From the NCBI GenBank assembly GCA_019414345.1, contig DXMF01000024.1, forward strand, positions 1-64,000: 64,000 nt of DNA. Reading direction: 5' to 3'. This document shows positions 52,410-61,237 of this stretch, in pieces. The translations under genes and the position numbers were made by a program. The notes under the pieces are model-generated. The model saw only the letters and a program-made list of their open reading frames with translations. It made no database searches and was not told the DNA's origin. Within the stretch, counting starts at the first letter, position 1. Each line of letters starts with the position of its first letter. Source of the DNA: Collinsella sp. (GTDB lineage: Bacteria > Actinomycetota > Coriobacteriia > Coriobacteriales > Coriobacteriaceae).

Positions 52410-52451
52410 AAGAAGCCTCGCACCGCCCGCCGCGTTGCAAGGCTTCTTTTT
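52410..52451 (+). terminator. Intrinsic terminator after the aminotransferase
   Basis: AAGAAGCCT/AGGCTTCTT stem with a GC-rich interior, then TTTTT. Confidence 0.85.
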
Positions 52452-52480
52452 ATAGCGCTTTCTTAAATGGTTTAGCGCAC

Positions 52481-52486
52481 TATACT
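52481..52486 (+). promoter_or_regulatory. Candidate -10 box of the fructokinase gene
   Basis: TATACT, 36 bases before the ATG at 52523. The -35 region matches poorly (TTTCTT at 16 bases). Confidence 0.35.
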
Positions 52487-52522
52487 TTAGTCACGGAGCA
52501 ACTCGTCCCAGAGAGGAATACT

Positions 52523-53413
52523 ATGGCAGAGCAGCAGCTTATCGGAGCGCTCGAGGCCGGCGGCACCAAGATGGTCTGCGCCACGGGCTATGCAGACGGT
52601 ACGGTCCTGGAACGTGAGCAGATCGCGACCACGACCCCGCAGGAGACCGTTGAGGCCGTCAACGCGTGGTTTGCGAACAAGGGCATCGCCGCGCTGGGCA
52701 TCGGCGCGTTTGGCCCCACCGCAGTCAACCCCGCTTCGCCCCAATACGGCAAGATCCTGGAGACGCCCAAAACGGCATGGCGCTACTTTGACCTGCTGGG
52801 CACTATCCAAAACGAGCTCAATATCCCCTGCGGCTACGACACCGACGTCAACGTCGCCTGCTTGGGCGAGGTCACCTTTGGTTGCGCCAAGGGCCTCACT
52901 GACGTTGTGTATCTGACCATCGGCACCGGCGTGGGCGCCGGCGTGCTCTCGGGCGGCCAGCTCGTGCACGGCATGATGCATCCCGAGGCCGGCCATATCC
53001 TGGTCACGCGCGACCCGCGCGACACCATCGGCGAGCATAGCGCCTGCCCCTTCCACGACAACTGCCTCGAGGGCCTCATCGCAGGCCCCGGCGTTAAAAA
53101 GCGCTGGAATGGCAAGAGTGCCGGAGACATGGCCGATGACCCGGAGGCCATGGATCTGCTCGCGGGCTATCTGGCACAGGCACTCATGACCTACACGCTG
53201 TGCTATGCCCCGCAGAAGATCATCATCGGCGGTGGCGTTGCCGATCACACCCCTATCGTGCCGCTCGCCCGCAAAAAGTGCGCCGAGATGCTCAACAGCT
53301 ACATCGTCACACCCGAGGTCAACGATATCGACACCTACATTGTCAACAACAGCCTCGAGGGCAAGCAGGGCATCATGGGCTGCCTGGCCCTGGGCGCACA
53401 GGCGCTTCAGTAG
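52523..53413 (+). CDS. scrK: ROK family fructokinase
   Basis: 296 residues. LIGALEAGGTKMVCATG is the phosphate-1 loop of ROK fructokinases. VVYLTIGTGVGAGVLSGGQL and HPEAGHILVTRDPRD are the ROK sugar-binding segment, followed by HSACPFHDNCLEGLIAGPG with the zinc ligands characteristic of the ScrK/Mak branch. It should phosphorylate fructose (possibly mannose) at C6 or act on sucrose breakdown products. Start ATG with GAGAGGA; the frame is open 73 codons further upstream across the preceding terminator, so the longer version is not real. No sugar transporter lies beside it. Confidence 0.87.
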   Translation: MAEQQLIGALEAGGTKMVCATGYADGTVLEREQIATTTPQETVEAVNAWFANKGIAALGIGAFGPTAVNPASPQYGKILETPKTAWRYFDLLGTIQNELNIPCGYDTDVNVACLGEVTFGCAKGLTDVVYLTIGTGVGAGVLSGGQLVHGMMHPEAGHILVTRDPRDTIGEHSACPFHDNCLEGLIAGPGVKKRWNGKSAGDMADDPEAMDLLAGYLAQALMTYTLCYAPQKIIIGGGVADHTPIVPLARKKCAEMLNSYIVTPEVNDIDTYIVNNSLEGKQGIMGCLALGAQALQ

Positions 53414-53496
53414 CAGACGCACCCACAGGGCGTGGCGCGCTCGGCAAATCCAACCTACGGAACGACGCCACCACGCCCCATATAAGCCCTCAAATT

Positions 53497-53542
53497 AAAA
53501 AGGCCGCCTAGGACCAAACAATACGTCCTAGGCGGCTTTTTT
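53497..53542. terminator. Bidirectional terminator containing the vanZ-like stop codon
   Basis: GCCGCCTAGGAC/GTCCTAGGCGGC, twelve perfect pairs and a ten-base loop, A5 on the left and T6 on the right. The TAG of the VanZ gene (53528-53530) is inside the right arm. Confidence 0.95.
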
Positions 53543-53977
53543 GGCGTACATCAGCGACTGTAAGAGATATCGGAGCACAACGCCCGTTGCCGCTCCACAG
53601 CAGTCGATCATCACATCGGTGATCATGCCGGCGCGTCCCGGCACAAAGAGCTGAATCGTCTCGTCGATCGAGGGAATCAGCAGCAGGAACACTGCCGTGG
53701 GCAGCAGCACGTCAAAGGTGCGCCGGCCCTCAAAATCAAAGGCGTGCGTTGCCAGGATGCCGAGCACCATATACTCGGTAAAATGCGCGCACTTGCGAAC
53801 AACAAAGTTGGTCACCCATTCATATGGAAGTCCCACGCCGTGCAGGAAACCGCGGACAGCTTCCATGACCGTTAGGCTCAGCGAGCCCGACCCCGAGCCG
53901 GGAACCAGCGAATTGCCCCAGATCAAGAGCGCCATCAGGCAGGTAACGACCGCCCATTTTCGATTGATCTTAACCAT
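53528..53977 (-). CDS. VanZ-like family membrane protein
   Basis: 149 residues with four hydrophobic segments. The conserved VanZ motif is present as NFVVRKCAHFTEYMVLGIL, and DETIQLFVPGRAGMITDVMID matches the second half of the family. VanZ-like proteins are small envelope proteins; the founding member gives low teicoplanin resistance, but most have no known role. It starts seven bases after the 53985 gene, so the two are co-transcribed. Confidence 0.9.
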   Translation of the reverse strand: MVKINRKWAVVTCLMALLIWGNSLVPGSGSGSLSLTVMEAVRGFLHGVGLPYEWVTNFVVRKCAHFTEYMVLGILATHAFDFEGRRTFDVLLPTAVFLLLIPSIDETIQLFVPGRAGMITDVMIDCCGAATGVVLRYLLQSLMYAKKAA

Positions 53978-53984
53978 GCAGAAG

Positions 53985-55385
53985 TTATGCCTCCGCGCGG
54001 AGCGGCGCGAAGCTGGCGGTACCGCCCTCGATAACGCTCAGATAGGCACGGCCCGTACGCTTGGCGGTTGAGGACTGCAGGCGCTCGATCTCTTCCTCGA
54101 GGATCTGATTGACGCGCTCGTGACGACGATTTTCCATAATGCCGGCGGCAATAGCCTCGGCCCGCTCAATGCTCTCGCGCGAGATACGGGCGGTATCCTC
54201 GGGGAACACAGCGCTGTGACGGCCGACATAGGCGGGGGCAGCAGGCTGAGGGGCAGCGACGGGAGCGGGGGCTGCAACAGGAGCGGGCTCGTCAATCTCA
54301 TCCAGAATCGCGGTGGCGGCGGCCCACATGTCCTCGTGGCCCGAGTAATCGGCCATGGGAACATCAACCTCGAGCGAGGCGTCCGGAAGGTCTCCGGTGT
54401 CGATGCGATCTTGGGCATCAATCGATGCGGTGATGGCTGCAGGCTCATCGAGGTCATCGAGATCGATGTCCGTGGCACCGGAGATGATAGGCATGCTGGC
54501 GAGGTTTGCATTGTACGGCGCAGCCTCAGCCGCCTGCTGCTGGGCAGGAGCGCCCCAAAGCGAGCTCTCGGCGGCACGGCGGGCGGCAACGGCCTCCTCG
54601 TCCGCGGTCATGGCTTCATCAACGTACAAATTATCGGCAAAAGCGTTCGCGTCCGCTGAGGTAGCGCTGTAAGCGTTATTGGCTGCCGCGTTGGCGACGA
54701 GTGCCACGAAAGCCGCCGTGCTGCCCGCAGGGGCGGCCTGGGAGCCAGACACGGCGCGTGCCGCGGCGGCGATGTCGTCGCGATTGAAGGAGCCGGTCTG
54801 CCCGCCGTTGGTGAGCTCGTCGATGGCGACTTGATAGACGTCGCGCGAGTGTGCAGGGTCGCAGCTCACCGGCGAATCGTCGTCGAGCATACTGTCGATC
54901 ATGGACCAAGCCTCGTCCTCGTCCATGGCATCTGCGGCTCGAGCGATGGTAGGGACACCATCATCGGCATGACGGCGCTGGAACGCACCAGTCAGGCCGG
55001 AAAGGAATGCCGAGGTAGACTGCTCCGACTGAGCCTGAGAAGCAGAAGCCGCAGCGTAAGGAGTCGCATCCTGCTGCTGGGCTGGAATCGAGGCGGTCTT
55101 GAACTCGCTTTGATGCTGATTGAGATTGGCGGCACCGCCCATGGCATCGGGCTGGAACAGACGCTCTTCACGCTGCGCACGGTACTCGGAGATACCCAGC
55201 GAAGCGGCATAGATACCCACGCCCGCCACCGCGCCCACGGCGAAGGGAACCGCACCCGCCACGACCGTCTCATTCACCGACGAAAACGGCAGCGTCGCGG
55301 CATACATAACCACGGGAGCGGCAAGGCCGATCCCGCACGAAAGTCCGGCAAGGACTGCTCGTTGTGTTGCATTAGAAGAAGCCAT
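53985..55385 (-). CDS. Hypothetical membrane-anchored Ala/Asp-rich protein
   Basis: 466 residues, no family recognised. Two hydrophobic stretches near the N-terminus (about 8-30 and 38-62) are followed by SEYRAQREERLF and a long, probably disordered, Ala/Gln/Asp-rich cytoplasmic region with several acidic patches (DEDEAWSMIDSMLDDD). A short charged helix follows (SRESIERAEAIAAGIMENRR, then VNQILEEEIERLQ). The C-terminal YLSVIEGG is better ordered. ATG at 55385 with GGGGAG six bases upstream. Precedes the VanZ-like gene and has its own promoter. Confidence 0.6.
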   Translation of the reverse strand: MASSNATQRAVLAGLSCGIGLAAPVVMYAATLPFSSVNETVVAGAVPFAVGAVAGVGIYAASLGISEYRAQREERLFQPDAMGGAANLNQHQSEFKTASIPAQQQDATPYAAASASQAQSEQSTSAFLSGLTGAFQRRHADDGVPTIARAADAMDEDEAWSMIDSMLDDDSPVSCDPAHSRDVYQVAIDELTNGGQTGSFNRDDIAAAARAVSGSQAAPAGSTAAFVALVANAAANNAYSATSADANAFADNLYVDEAMTADEEAVAARRAAESSLWGAPAQQQAAEAAPYNANLASMPIISGATDIDLDDLDEPAAITASIDAQDRIDTGDLPDASLEVDVPMADYSGHEDMWAAATAILDEIDEPAPVAAPAPVAAPQPAAPAYVGRHSAVFPEDTARISRESIERAEAIAAGIMENRRHERVNQILEEEIERLQSSTAKRTGRAYLSVIEGGTASFAPLRAEA

Positions 55386-55451
55386 GAGCTCTCCCCATCT
55401 TCCAGCACCCAAATCGCATCATTTAGTTGGCTGCGCGAGAGAAGATGAAGC

Positions 55452-55464
55452 GGGGCTATGCCCC
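55452..55464. other. Small hairpin in the leader of the 53985 gene
   Basis: GGGGC/GCCCC with a three-base loop, between promoter and start codon. The gap 55386-55698 holds no gene. Confidence 0.4.
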
Positions 55465-55521
55465 AAAGCAACGGTATATGGTTCGTTTCATCTGCGTTTT
55501 CCGTCGCGAAGCTTAAAAGCT

Positions 55522-55550
55522 ATTATGCGAAACCGCCCCGTCGATTGCAA
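55522..55550 (-). promoter_or_regulatory. Promoter of the 53985-vanZ unit
   Basis: Minus strand: TTGCAA (55545-55550), 17-base spacer, CATAAT (55522-55527). It gives a leader of roughly 130 bases. Confidence 0.6.
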
Positions 55551-55629
55551 GCGACGATGTCGGATTGAAACGGGAAACCTGCTGCTCGTCGGTCTTATGG
55601 TTAAAAATAAGCGCGGAGCGGCGATATGG

Positions 55630-55663
55630 AAAAGGGCCGAGGCTCAAAGCCCCGACCCTTTTT
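55630..55663 (-). terminator. Intrinsic terminator after rho
   Basis: A 15-base stem with two mismatches (AAAAGGG...CCCTTTT outer arms, GGCT/AGCC inner), loop CAA. T-runs on both sides; it serves rho, whose stop is 36 bases away. Confidence 0.75.
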
Positions 55664-55698
55664 CGCATTGATGGCTATCGCTGCGTGTGGATGACAAC

Positions 55699-58254
55699 CT
55701 AGAACGTCTGCTCGTAGTCGCTGTGCTTTTTGGCCGAACGCACCAGGAACTCCTGGTTGGTGTTGGTGCCCTTAAGACCCTTGATAAACGATGCGGCTGC
55801 GCGCTCGGTGTTGTTCATGCCGGCAAGAATGCGACGCAGGCCAAAGACAAACGGACGCATCTGCTCGTCAACCAACAGGTCCTCGTTACGCGTACCGGAG
55901 GCAACGGGGTCGATAGCCGGGAAGATGCGGCGGTCGGCCAGGTCGCGGTCGAGCTTGAGCTCCATGTTGCCGGTGCCCTTGAACTCCTCAAAGATGACCT
56001 CGTCCATCTTGGAACCGGTGTCGATGAGGGCAGAGGCCAGGATGGTGAGCGAACCACCGTTCTCGATATTACGGGCTGCGCCCAGGAAGCGCTTGGGCGG
56101 ATACAGGGCCGCCGAATCGACGCCGCCCGAAAGGATGCGGCCTGAGGCGGGCGCCGCCAAGTTGTAGGCGCGGGCAAGACGCGTAATGGAGTCGAGCACC
56201 ACCACGACATCGCCGCCCAGCTCCACGATGCGCTTGGCGCGCTCGATGACGAGCTCTGCCACACGAGTGTGGTTGTCGGCGGGCATATCGAAGGTCGATG
56301 CCACAACCTCGCCCTTGATGGAACGCTGCATATCGGTGACCTCTTCGGGGCGCTCGTCGACGAGCAGGCAGATGAGGTGCACCTCGGGGTTGTTGATCGA
56401 GATGGACTGGCAGATCTTCTTAAGGATCGTGGTCTTGCCGGCCTTGGGCGGAGACACGATCAAGCCACGCTGACCCTTGCCGATCGGCGACACGATGTCG
56501 ATGGCGCGACCGGTAATGGAGTCCTTGCCGTGCTCCATGCGCAGCGGCTCGTTGGGATAGACCGGGGTGAGGTCGCCGAACTTGGGACGGTTGCGAATCT
56601 GCTCGGGGTCCAGACCGTTGACGGTCGTGATTTTGGCGAGGCCGGCACGCTTGTCACCGCCGCGCGAAGGACGCAGCGAGCCCTCGATGACGTCGCCCGT
56701 GCGCAGGCGCGCGGAGCGGATGAGGTAGGCGGGCACGAAGGCGTCGTCGTTGGACTTCATGTAGCCATGGGCATGGATGATGCCGGAGCTGTCCGGGCGA
56801 ATCTGCAGAATACCCTTGATGTCGCGGAAGCCCTCGGCCTTCGCGGCGGTGACGTAGATCTCCTCGATGAGCTCGGCTTTCTTCTTGCCGGTCGTCTCGA
56901 TCTCGAACTCCTTGGCCTTCTCGCGCAGTTCGGCGACCTTCATGGCCGCGAGTTCCTCGCGCGAAAGCGTGGGCTCGGTGGGGGCGGCGTTGCGCTCCTT
57001 GTTGCGCTGCTTGCGATCGCGCTGGCGGTTGCGACGGTCGTTGTTGCGCTCGTCCTTGCGCTCATTGCGCTCGTCGTTGCGCTTATGCTGGCGACGGTTG
57101 GGGCGAGCGCCGTCTTCGGCCTCGGCGGGCGCGGCGCCATCGGTTGCGGCGGCGTCGGCATTGGCCGCAGCGGCTTCATTGGCCTCGGCGCCGGAATCGA
57201 CCTGCGCTTCGACATCAGCCTGCTGCTCGGACGCCCTGGCCTTAGCGGACTTCTTACGACCGCGCTTGGGCTTCTCAGACGCAGGCTGTTCGACGTCCTG
57301 GGGCTCGGCGGCATCAGTCGATGCATCGACGGTCGTCTCGGCGGAATCCTCGGACGCACCCTTCTTGGCGGCCTTGGCCTTGGACGTGCGCTTAGCAGCA
57401 GTACGACGGCTGCGACCGGGACGGACGTCGGCGGGCTCGGCATCGGCAGAAACGGCCTCGGAAGTCGTAGCATCCTGGACGGGCGCGTCGGCAGCGGTTG
57501 CAGACTCGGCGGTCGCCGCAGCATCCCGAGCGGCGGCGGCTGCGGCTGCGGCCTTCTCGGCCTCGACGAAGGCCTTGGGCTTGCGACCGCGACGGTGCGG
57601 GCGCAAAGCCGGATCGACAACGGGAACTTCACTGGCCTCGACAGGCGCAGCGGGCTCAACAGGCGATGTGCCCTCCCCTGCCGCGGAACGGACCGAAGCC
57701 TCAGTGAGCTCGGGGGTTACCTGATCGGCAACCTGCTCGGCCTTAGCAGCCGTGCGACGGCGTGTGCGCGGTACCGGCTTCTCGGTCGGCTGGTCGGCGG
57801 CAGGGGTCTCGGGCACAGACGGAACTGCAAGCTCGGTCAGAGCCGCGGCCTCGCGCTCGGCAGCACGACGGCGGGCGCGTACCACCTGAGCCTCGCTAAT
57901 CTGAGCCAACGCACGTGCCTGCGCGACCTCATCGGAAATCGGCGCCGAGGAGTCAGCTGCAACGGTGCGCTTGGCGCGCGTCGTGCGCGTGGTACGGCGC
58001 ATGGGCTTGGTGACCTCCTCGCCGTCAGCGGCAGGCTTGGCCGTGCGGCGCGTGCGCTTGGGCTTTGCCGGAGCAGCCTCCTCACCAGTTGCAGGCACGG
58101 CCTTCTCAGCCGCTACAGGCGTAGGCGTCGAAGCAGCCTTAGGCGTCTCAGGAGCCGAGGCTTGCGCGGGCGCCGCGACCTGGTCCGACGCAACCGGTGC
58201 AGCGGGAGCGGCCTGCGTCGTCGTTATTTCGTTTTCTTGCTGTTGATCAGACAC
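55699..58254 (-). CDS. rho: Transcription termination factor Rho with a very long disordered N-terminus
   Basis: 851 residues, twice the E. coli length. The core starts near 430: Rho_N (LREKAKEFEIETTGKKKAEL), an RNA-binding cold-shock-like domain (GILQIRPDSSGIIHAHGYM), and the hexameric ATPase with Walker A VSPPKAGKTTILKK, VDERPEEVTDM, Walker B VVVVLDSITRLARAYN and Q-loop/R-loop parts to the end. Residues 1-430 are Ala/Glu/Pro-rich with clusters of Arg/Lys (KRTRRTAKP, RPNRRQHKRNDERNERKD) and no fold; such extensions are known in actinobacterial Rho and bind RNA. Single-gene unit. Confidence 0.96.
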   Translation of the reverse strand: MSDQQQENEITTTQAAPAAPVASDQVAAPAQASAPETPKAASTPTPVAAEKAVPATGEEAAPAKPKRTRRTAKPAADGEEVTKPMRRTTRTTRAKRTVAADSSAPISDEVAQARALAQISEAQVVRARRRAAEREAAALTELAVPSVPETPAADQPTEKPVPRTRRRTAAKAEQVADQVTPELTEASVRSAAGEGTSPVEPAAPVEASEVPVVDPALRPHRRGRKPKAFVEAEKAAAAAAAARDAAATAESATAADAPVQDATTSEAVSADAEPADVRPGRSRRTAAKRTSKAKAAKKGASEDSAETTVDASTDAAEPQDVEQPASEKPKRGRKKSAKARASEQQADVEAQVDSGAEANEAAAANADAAATDGAAPAEAEDGARPNRRQHKRNDERNERKDERNNDRRNRQRDRKQRNKERNAAPTEPTLSREELAAMKVAELREKAKEFEIETTGKKKAELIEEIYVTAAKAEGFRDIKGILQIRPDSSGIIHAHGYMKSNDDAFVPAYLIRSARLRTGDVIEGSLRPSRGGDKRAGLAKITTVNGLDPEQIRNRPKFGDLTPVYPNEPLRMEHGKDSITGRAIDIVSPIGKGQRGLIVSPPKAGKTTILKKICQSISINNPEVHLICLLVDERPEEVTDMQRSIKGEVVASTFDMPADNHTRVAELVIERAKRIVELGGDVVVVLDSITRLARAYNLAAPASGRILSGGVDSAALYPPKRFLGAARNIENGGSLTILASALIDTGSKMDEVIFEEFKGTGNMELKLDRDLADRRIFPAIDPVASGTRNEDLLVDEQMRPFVFGLRRILAGMNNTERAAASFIKGLKGTNTNQEFLVRSAKKHSDYEQTF

Positions 58255-58398
58255 AGTGTTTGCTCAACTTTCTTTTCAAGCCCTGTGATCACATGCTCCC
58301 TGCATAAACCTTCAGGGCGGCTAAACAGTCTAGCTCCGTCAAATACCGACGGACATCATTGATCTGTATCGAGATATTTGCGTCATATACGCAGCGTT

Positions 58399-58426
58399 AG
58401 TGTAACACAACCGCAACCACCTGCAA
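58399..58426 (-). promoter_or_regulatory. Candidate rho promoter
   Basis: Minus strand: TTGCAG (58421-58426), 16-base spacer, TACACT (58399-58404). Leader of about 135 bases before the rho ATG, long enough for autoregulation. Confidence 0.5.
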
Positions 58427-58580
58427 CTTAGTCATTGGACGTTCTTAAACGCCCAGTCATCAGGGACACTCCTCCTCAAAAGCGCCTTGAAATGTCGCGC
58501 CAGAGGAGTGAAGCCGTGGCACCCGGAATAGCCGCGCCACGAATCGCGCCCATCTACTACGTTTGCCCCCGAGCCCCTGA

Positions 58581-58655
58581 CCATACCCTTGTTTTTTCAA
58601 AAACAACGAGTCTGCTACCTGCGGTTTTAATATCGTACTTTTCGGCATGGTTCGG
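58581..58655 (-). repeat. Diverged repeat, copy 1
   Basis: Starts CCATACCC, contains CTACCTGC and TTTAATAT, ends CATGGTTCG; aligns without gaps to copy 2 for the first 55 bases, with most positions equal. Minus-strand reading includes LFLKKQG. Confidence 0.6.
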
Positions 58656-58807
58656 GATATGCGTCCAAACGTAGGAGATGAGCCCAATTCGTGGCGGACG
58701 GTATCCCGCCACCCCTCCGCGAGACAAAAATGATCCATTTTCCTCCGTCCCCAAGGGACAATTTTCAAAACTACGCCAGATTACGGGGCCAGAATGCTGC
58801 AAGCCAA

Positions 58808-58880
58808 CCATACCCTGCATTCTCAAGAAACAATAAGCCATCTACCTGCAGGTTTAATATTGCTATTGGCACCATGCTCG
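58808..58880 (-). repeat. Diverged repeat, copy 2
   Basis: Partner of copy 1, about 230 bases away, same orientation; minus-strand reading includes CFLRMQGMVGL. Confidence 0.6.
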
Positions 58881-58963
58881 CCAGTTGGCGATTCAGCCCC
58901 GTAAACCGGTATAGTTGCGATTAGGTAGCATTTCCCAGCAAACCAAATAGTCTCACCAAACGC

Positions 58964-58996
58964 AAAAAGCCCGACCTCCGTGGGAGATCGGGCTTT
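58964..58996 (-). terminator. Intrinsic terminator after argS
   Basis: AAAGCCCGA/TCGGGCTTT outer stem, CTCC/GGAG inner stem, GTG loop, then T5 on the minus strand. About 45 bases past the stop. Confidence 0.92.
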
Positions 58997-59041
58997 CAAG
59001 GCTTAGTTAAACCAAGTCTGTACGGTCAAATGACTCGCAGA

Positions 59042-60895
59042 TTACATCTGCTCGGGCGCAGAAACGCCAACGAGGGTGAGCACCAGGGCGAGCGTCACGC
59101 GGACGGCGTCGCAAGCGGCCAGACGGGCGCGCGAAAGCTCGGGGTCGACGGGACGGCCCTCGCTCGGCAAAACCTGGCAGGCAGCGTAGAAGCTGTGGAA
59201 GTCGCCGGCGAGCTCCTCAGCAAAGTGCGTCAGACGGAACGGGGCGCGGTCGCGAGCGCAGCTGGCGATGAGGTCGGTGAGCTCGTTGAGCTTACGCGAA
59301 AGGGCGAGCTCGGTCGGGTCGGTCAGCAGCGAGTAATCGACGTTCTCACCGATGGCCTTGGCGGCAACGGCCTTCATGCCCATCTCGTCAGCCTGCTCGG
59401 GCGTAACGTCGGCGGCACGGCGCAGAATGGAGCACACGCGGGCGTGAGCGTACTGCACGTAGTACACCGGGTTGGAGTTGTCGCGCTTCTTAACGGCCTC
59501 GATATCGAAGTCGACCATCTGGTTGGAGCTCTTGGAGATGAGCGTGTAACGGGCAGCGTCGGAGCCGACCTCGTCGACGAGCTCCTGAAGGGTCACCATG
59601 GTGCCCTTACGCTTGGACATACGGACGGGCTTGCCGTTGCGCAGCAGGTTGACGAGCTGGCCCAGCAGAACCTCAAACTTGCCGGGATAGCCAAGAGCGT
59701 CGCAGACGCAGCGGACGCGGTCGATATAGCCATGGTGGTCGGCGCCCCAGATGTCGATGACGTGGTCGACGCGCTGGAACTTATCCCAGTGATAGGCAAC
59801 GTCGGATGCAAAGTAGGTGTACTCGCCGTCGGACTTGATCAGCACGCGGTCCTTGTCGTCGCCCAGATCGGTAGAACGGAACCACAAAGCGCCGTCCTTA
59901 GTGTAGAGGTAGCCCATCTTGTCGAGCTTCTCAAAAGCGCGGTCGACGGCAGAGGTGCCGGCGGTCTCGCCCTCGGTGTCCTTCACGTACAGCGAACGCT
60001 CGGAGAACCAACGATCGAAGTCGCAGTTAACGGCATGGCAAAGGTCGCGCATGTTGTCGACCATCTTCACGTAGCCGCGCTCGCGGAAGCTCTCCATGCG
60101 CTCCTGCGGATCGGCCTCAACCCACTTGTCGCCGTCGGTGCGCCAGAACTCGGCAGCCTCGTCGATGATGTAGTCGCCGCCGTAGGAGTCCTTGCCCAGG
60201 GTCTCGGCAAAGTTGTCCTGGTACGGATGGGTCTCGGGATGCTCGTCGTTCTCGTCGGCAACAAAGGCGTCGCGGTCGGCGATCAGCAGCTTGTGAGCCT
60301 CGTCGATATCCACGCCCTGCTTGGCGATGATGTCGGCAAGCTGCATATAGCGCGTGCTGATGGAGTTGCCGAAGGTGTTCATCTGAGAGCCGTGGTCGTT
60401 GATGTAGAACTCACGCTGGATGTCGTAACCGGCATGGTCCATAACGCGGCAGAGCGAATCGCCCAGAGCGGCCCAGCGGCCATGGCCGATGTGCATGGGG
60501 CCGACGGGGTTGGCGGAGACGAACTCGACCTGGGTCTTCAGGCCGCCACCGACGTTGGACTTAGCGAAGTCCATACCCTTCTCGCGAGCCTCGCCAAAGA
60601 TGGCATTCTTGACGGCAACGGAGAGGTAGAAGTTGATGAAGCCGGGGCCTGCGATCTCGACCTTCTCGATCGCGGGGTCCTCGGGCATATGGGCAACGAT
60701 GGCCTCGGCGATCTTGCGCGGGGCGCAATGGGCCAGCTTGGCGGACTTCAGGGCCATGGTAGAGGTCCACTCGCCATGAGAAGTGTCAGCCGGTCGCTCG
60801 ATAGCGCAATCGTCAAGTTCAAATGCGGAAAGGTCGCCGGCCTCCTGGGCCGCAGCAAGCGCAGCGCGTACCAGCTCTTCAATCTTCTCGGGCAT
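59042..60895 (-). CDS. argS: Arginyl-tRNA synthetase
   Basis: 617 residues. Class I synthetase: HIGH motif in VGPMHIGHGRWAALGD, KMSKS equivalent VRMSKRKGTMVTL, N-terminal Add1-like domain with GPGFINFYLS, and a C-terminal DALR anticodon-binding domain (YVQYAHARVCSILRRA). Charges tRNA-Arg. The ATG at 60895 has AAGGAGG at ideal distance; an open frame of 30 codons upstream is not coding. Single-gene unit. Confidence 0.96.
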   Translation of the reverse strand: MPEKIEELVRAALAAAQEAGDLSAFELDDCAIERPADTSHGEWTSTMALKSAKLAHCAPRKIAEAIVAHMPEDPAIEKVEIAGPGFINFYLSVAVKNAIFGEAREKGMDFAKSNVGGGLKTQVEFVSANPVGPMHIGHGRWAALGDSLCRVMDHAGYDIQREFYINDHGSQMNTFGNSISTRYMQLADIIAKQGVDIDEAHKLLIADRDAFVADENDEHPETHPYQDNFAETLGKDSYGGDYIIDEAAEFWRTDGDKWVEADPQERMESFRERGYVKMVDNMRDLCHAVNCDFDRWFSERSLYVKDTEGETAGTSAVDRAFEKLDKMGYLYTKDGALWFRSTDLGDDKDRVLIKSDGEYTYFASDVAYHWDKFQRVDHVIDIWGADHHGYIDRVRCVCDALGYPGKFEVLLGQLVNLLRNGKPVRMSKRKGTMVTLQELVDEVGSDAARYTLISKSSNQMVDFDIEAVKKRDNSNPVYYVQYAHARVCSILRRAADVTPEQADEMGMKAVAAKAIGENVDYSLLTDPTELALSRKLNELTDLIASCARDRAPFRLTHFAEELAGDFHSFYAACQVLPSEGRPVDPELSRARLAACDAVRVTLALVLTLVGVSAPEQM

Positions 60896-61237
60896 AGATC
60901 CTCCTTGTGTTAAAGCCCCCGAGCTCTTGGTCACTCGTAGGGCAAAAGCCAGAGTTTGTAGCACTCTATCACAAGCGACGGGCACTGTCGCAGGGTAAAG
61001 CTAATAGATATTGCATATGCACAAAAATGACTACAGCTTGTATGGAGTCACTCAAAGATGCCGGTCTGCCTGCAGATTATGCAGGCGTTGAAAATGCATA
61101 AAGGTGTGAATGAGCTGCGTCTGTTATCGAATACTCTTACCTATCAGAGTTGTGTGCTTTTCCTGCATAAAGTACGGGTTTGCGCACGTCAGCGTGTTAT
61201 TCTAGACATACGTAAATTCGTATAAGTTGGAGGTAGC
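60896..61237. other. Divergent promoter region between argS and carD
   Basis: 342 bases, no gene. Contains a hairpin GCCTGCA/TGCAGGC at 61068-61086. The carD promoter must lie just before 61238, where TATTCT/TAGACA-like boxes are present but no -35 of quality. Confidence 0.4.

Larger units (their letters stand above)
58427..58963. other. Gene-free region between argS and rho with a diverged repeat
   Basis: Over 500 bases without a convincing gene. Contains the two repeat copies listed below and a hairpin GTGGCGG/CCGCCAC at 58691-58712. Minus-strand frames through the repeats encode similar peptide fragments but have no ribosome sites. Confidence 0.45.

Noticed and set aside
52304..52522. N-terminal extension of the fructokinase by 73 codons
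   Set aside because: Overlaps the aminotransferase gene and its terminator; the ROK motif starts right after the ATG at 52523.
56269..58362. Nearly 700-codon plus-strand frame opposite rho
   Set aside because: Antisense of the low-complexity rho N-terminus, which yields Gly/Leu/Arg-rich nonsense.
59030..60913. 627-codon plus-strand frame opposite argS
   Set aside because: Shadow of argS; composition without any domain.
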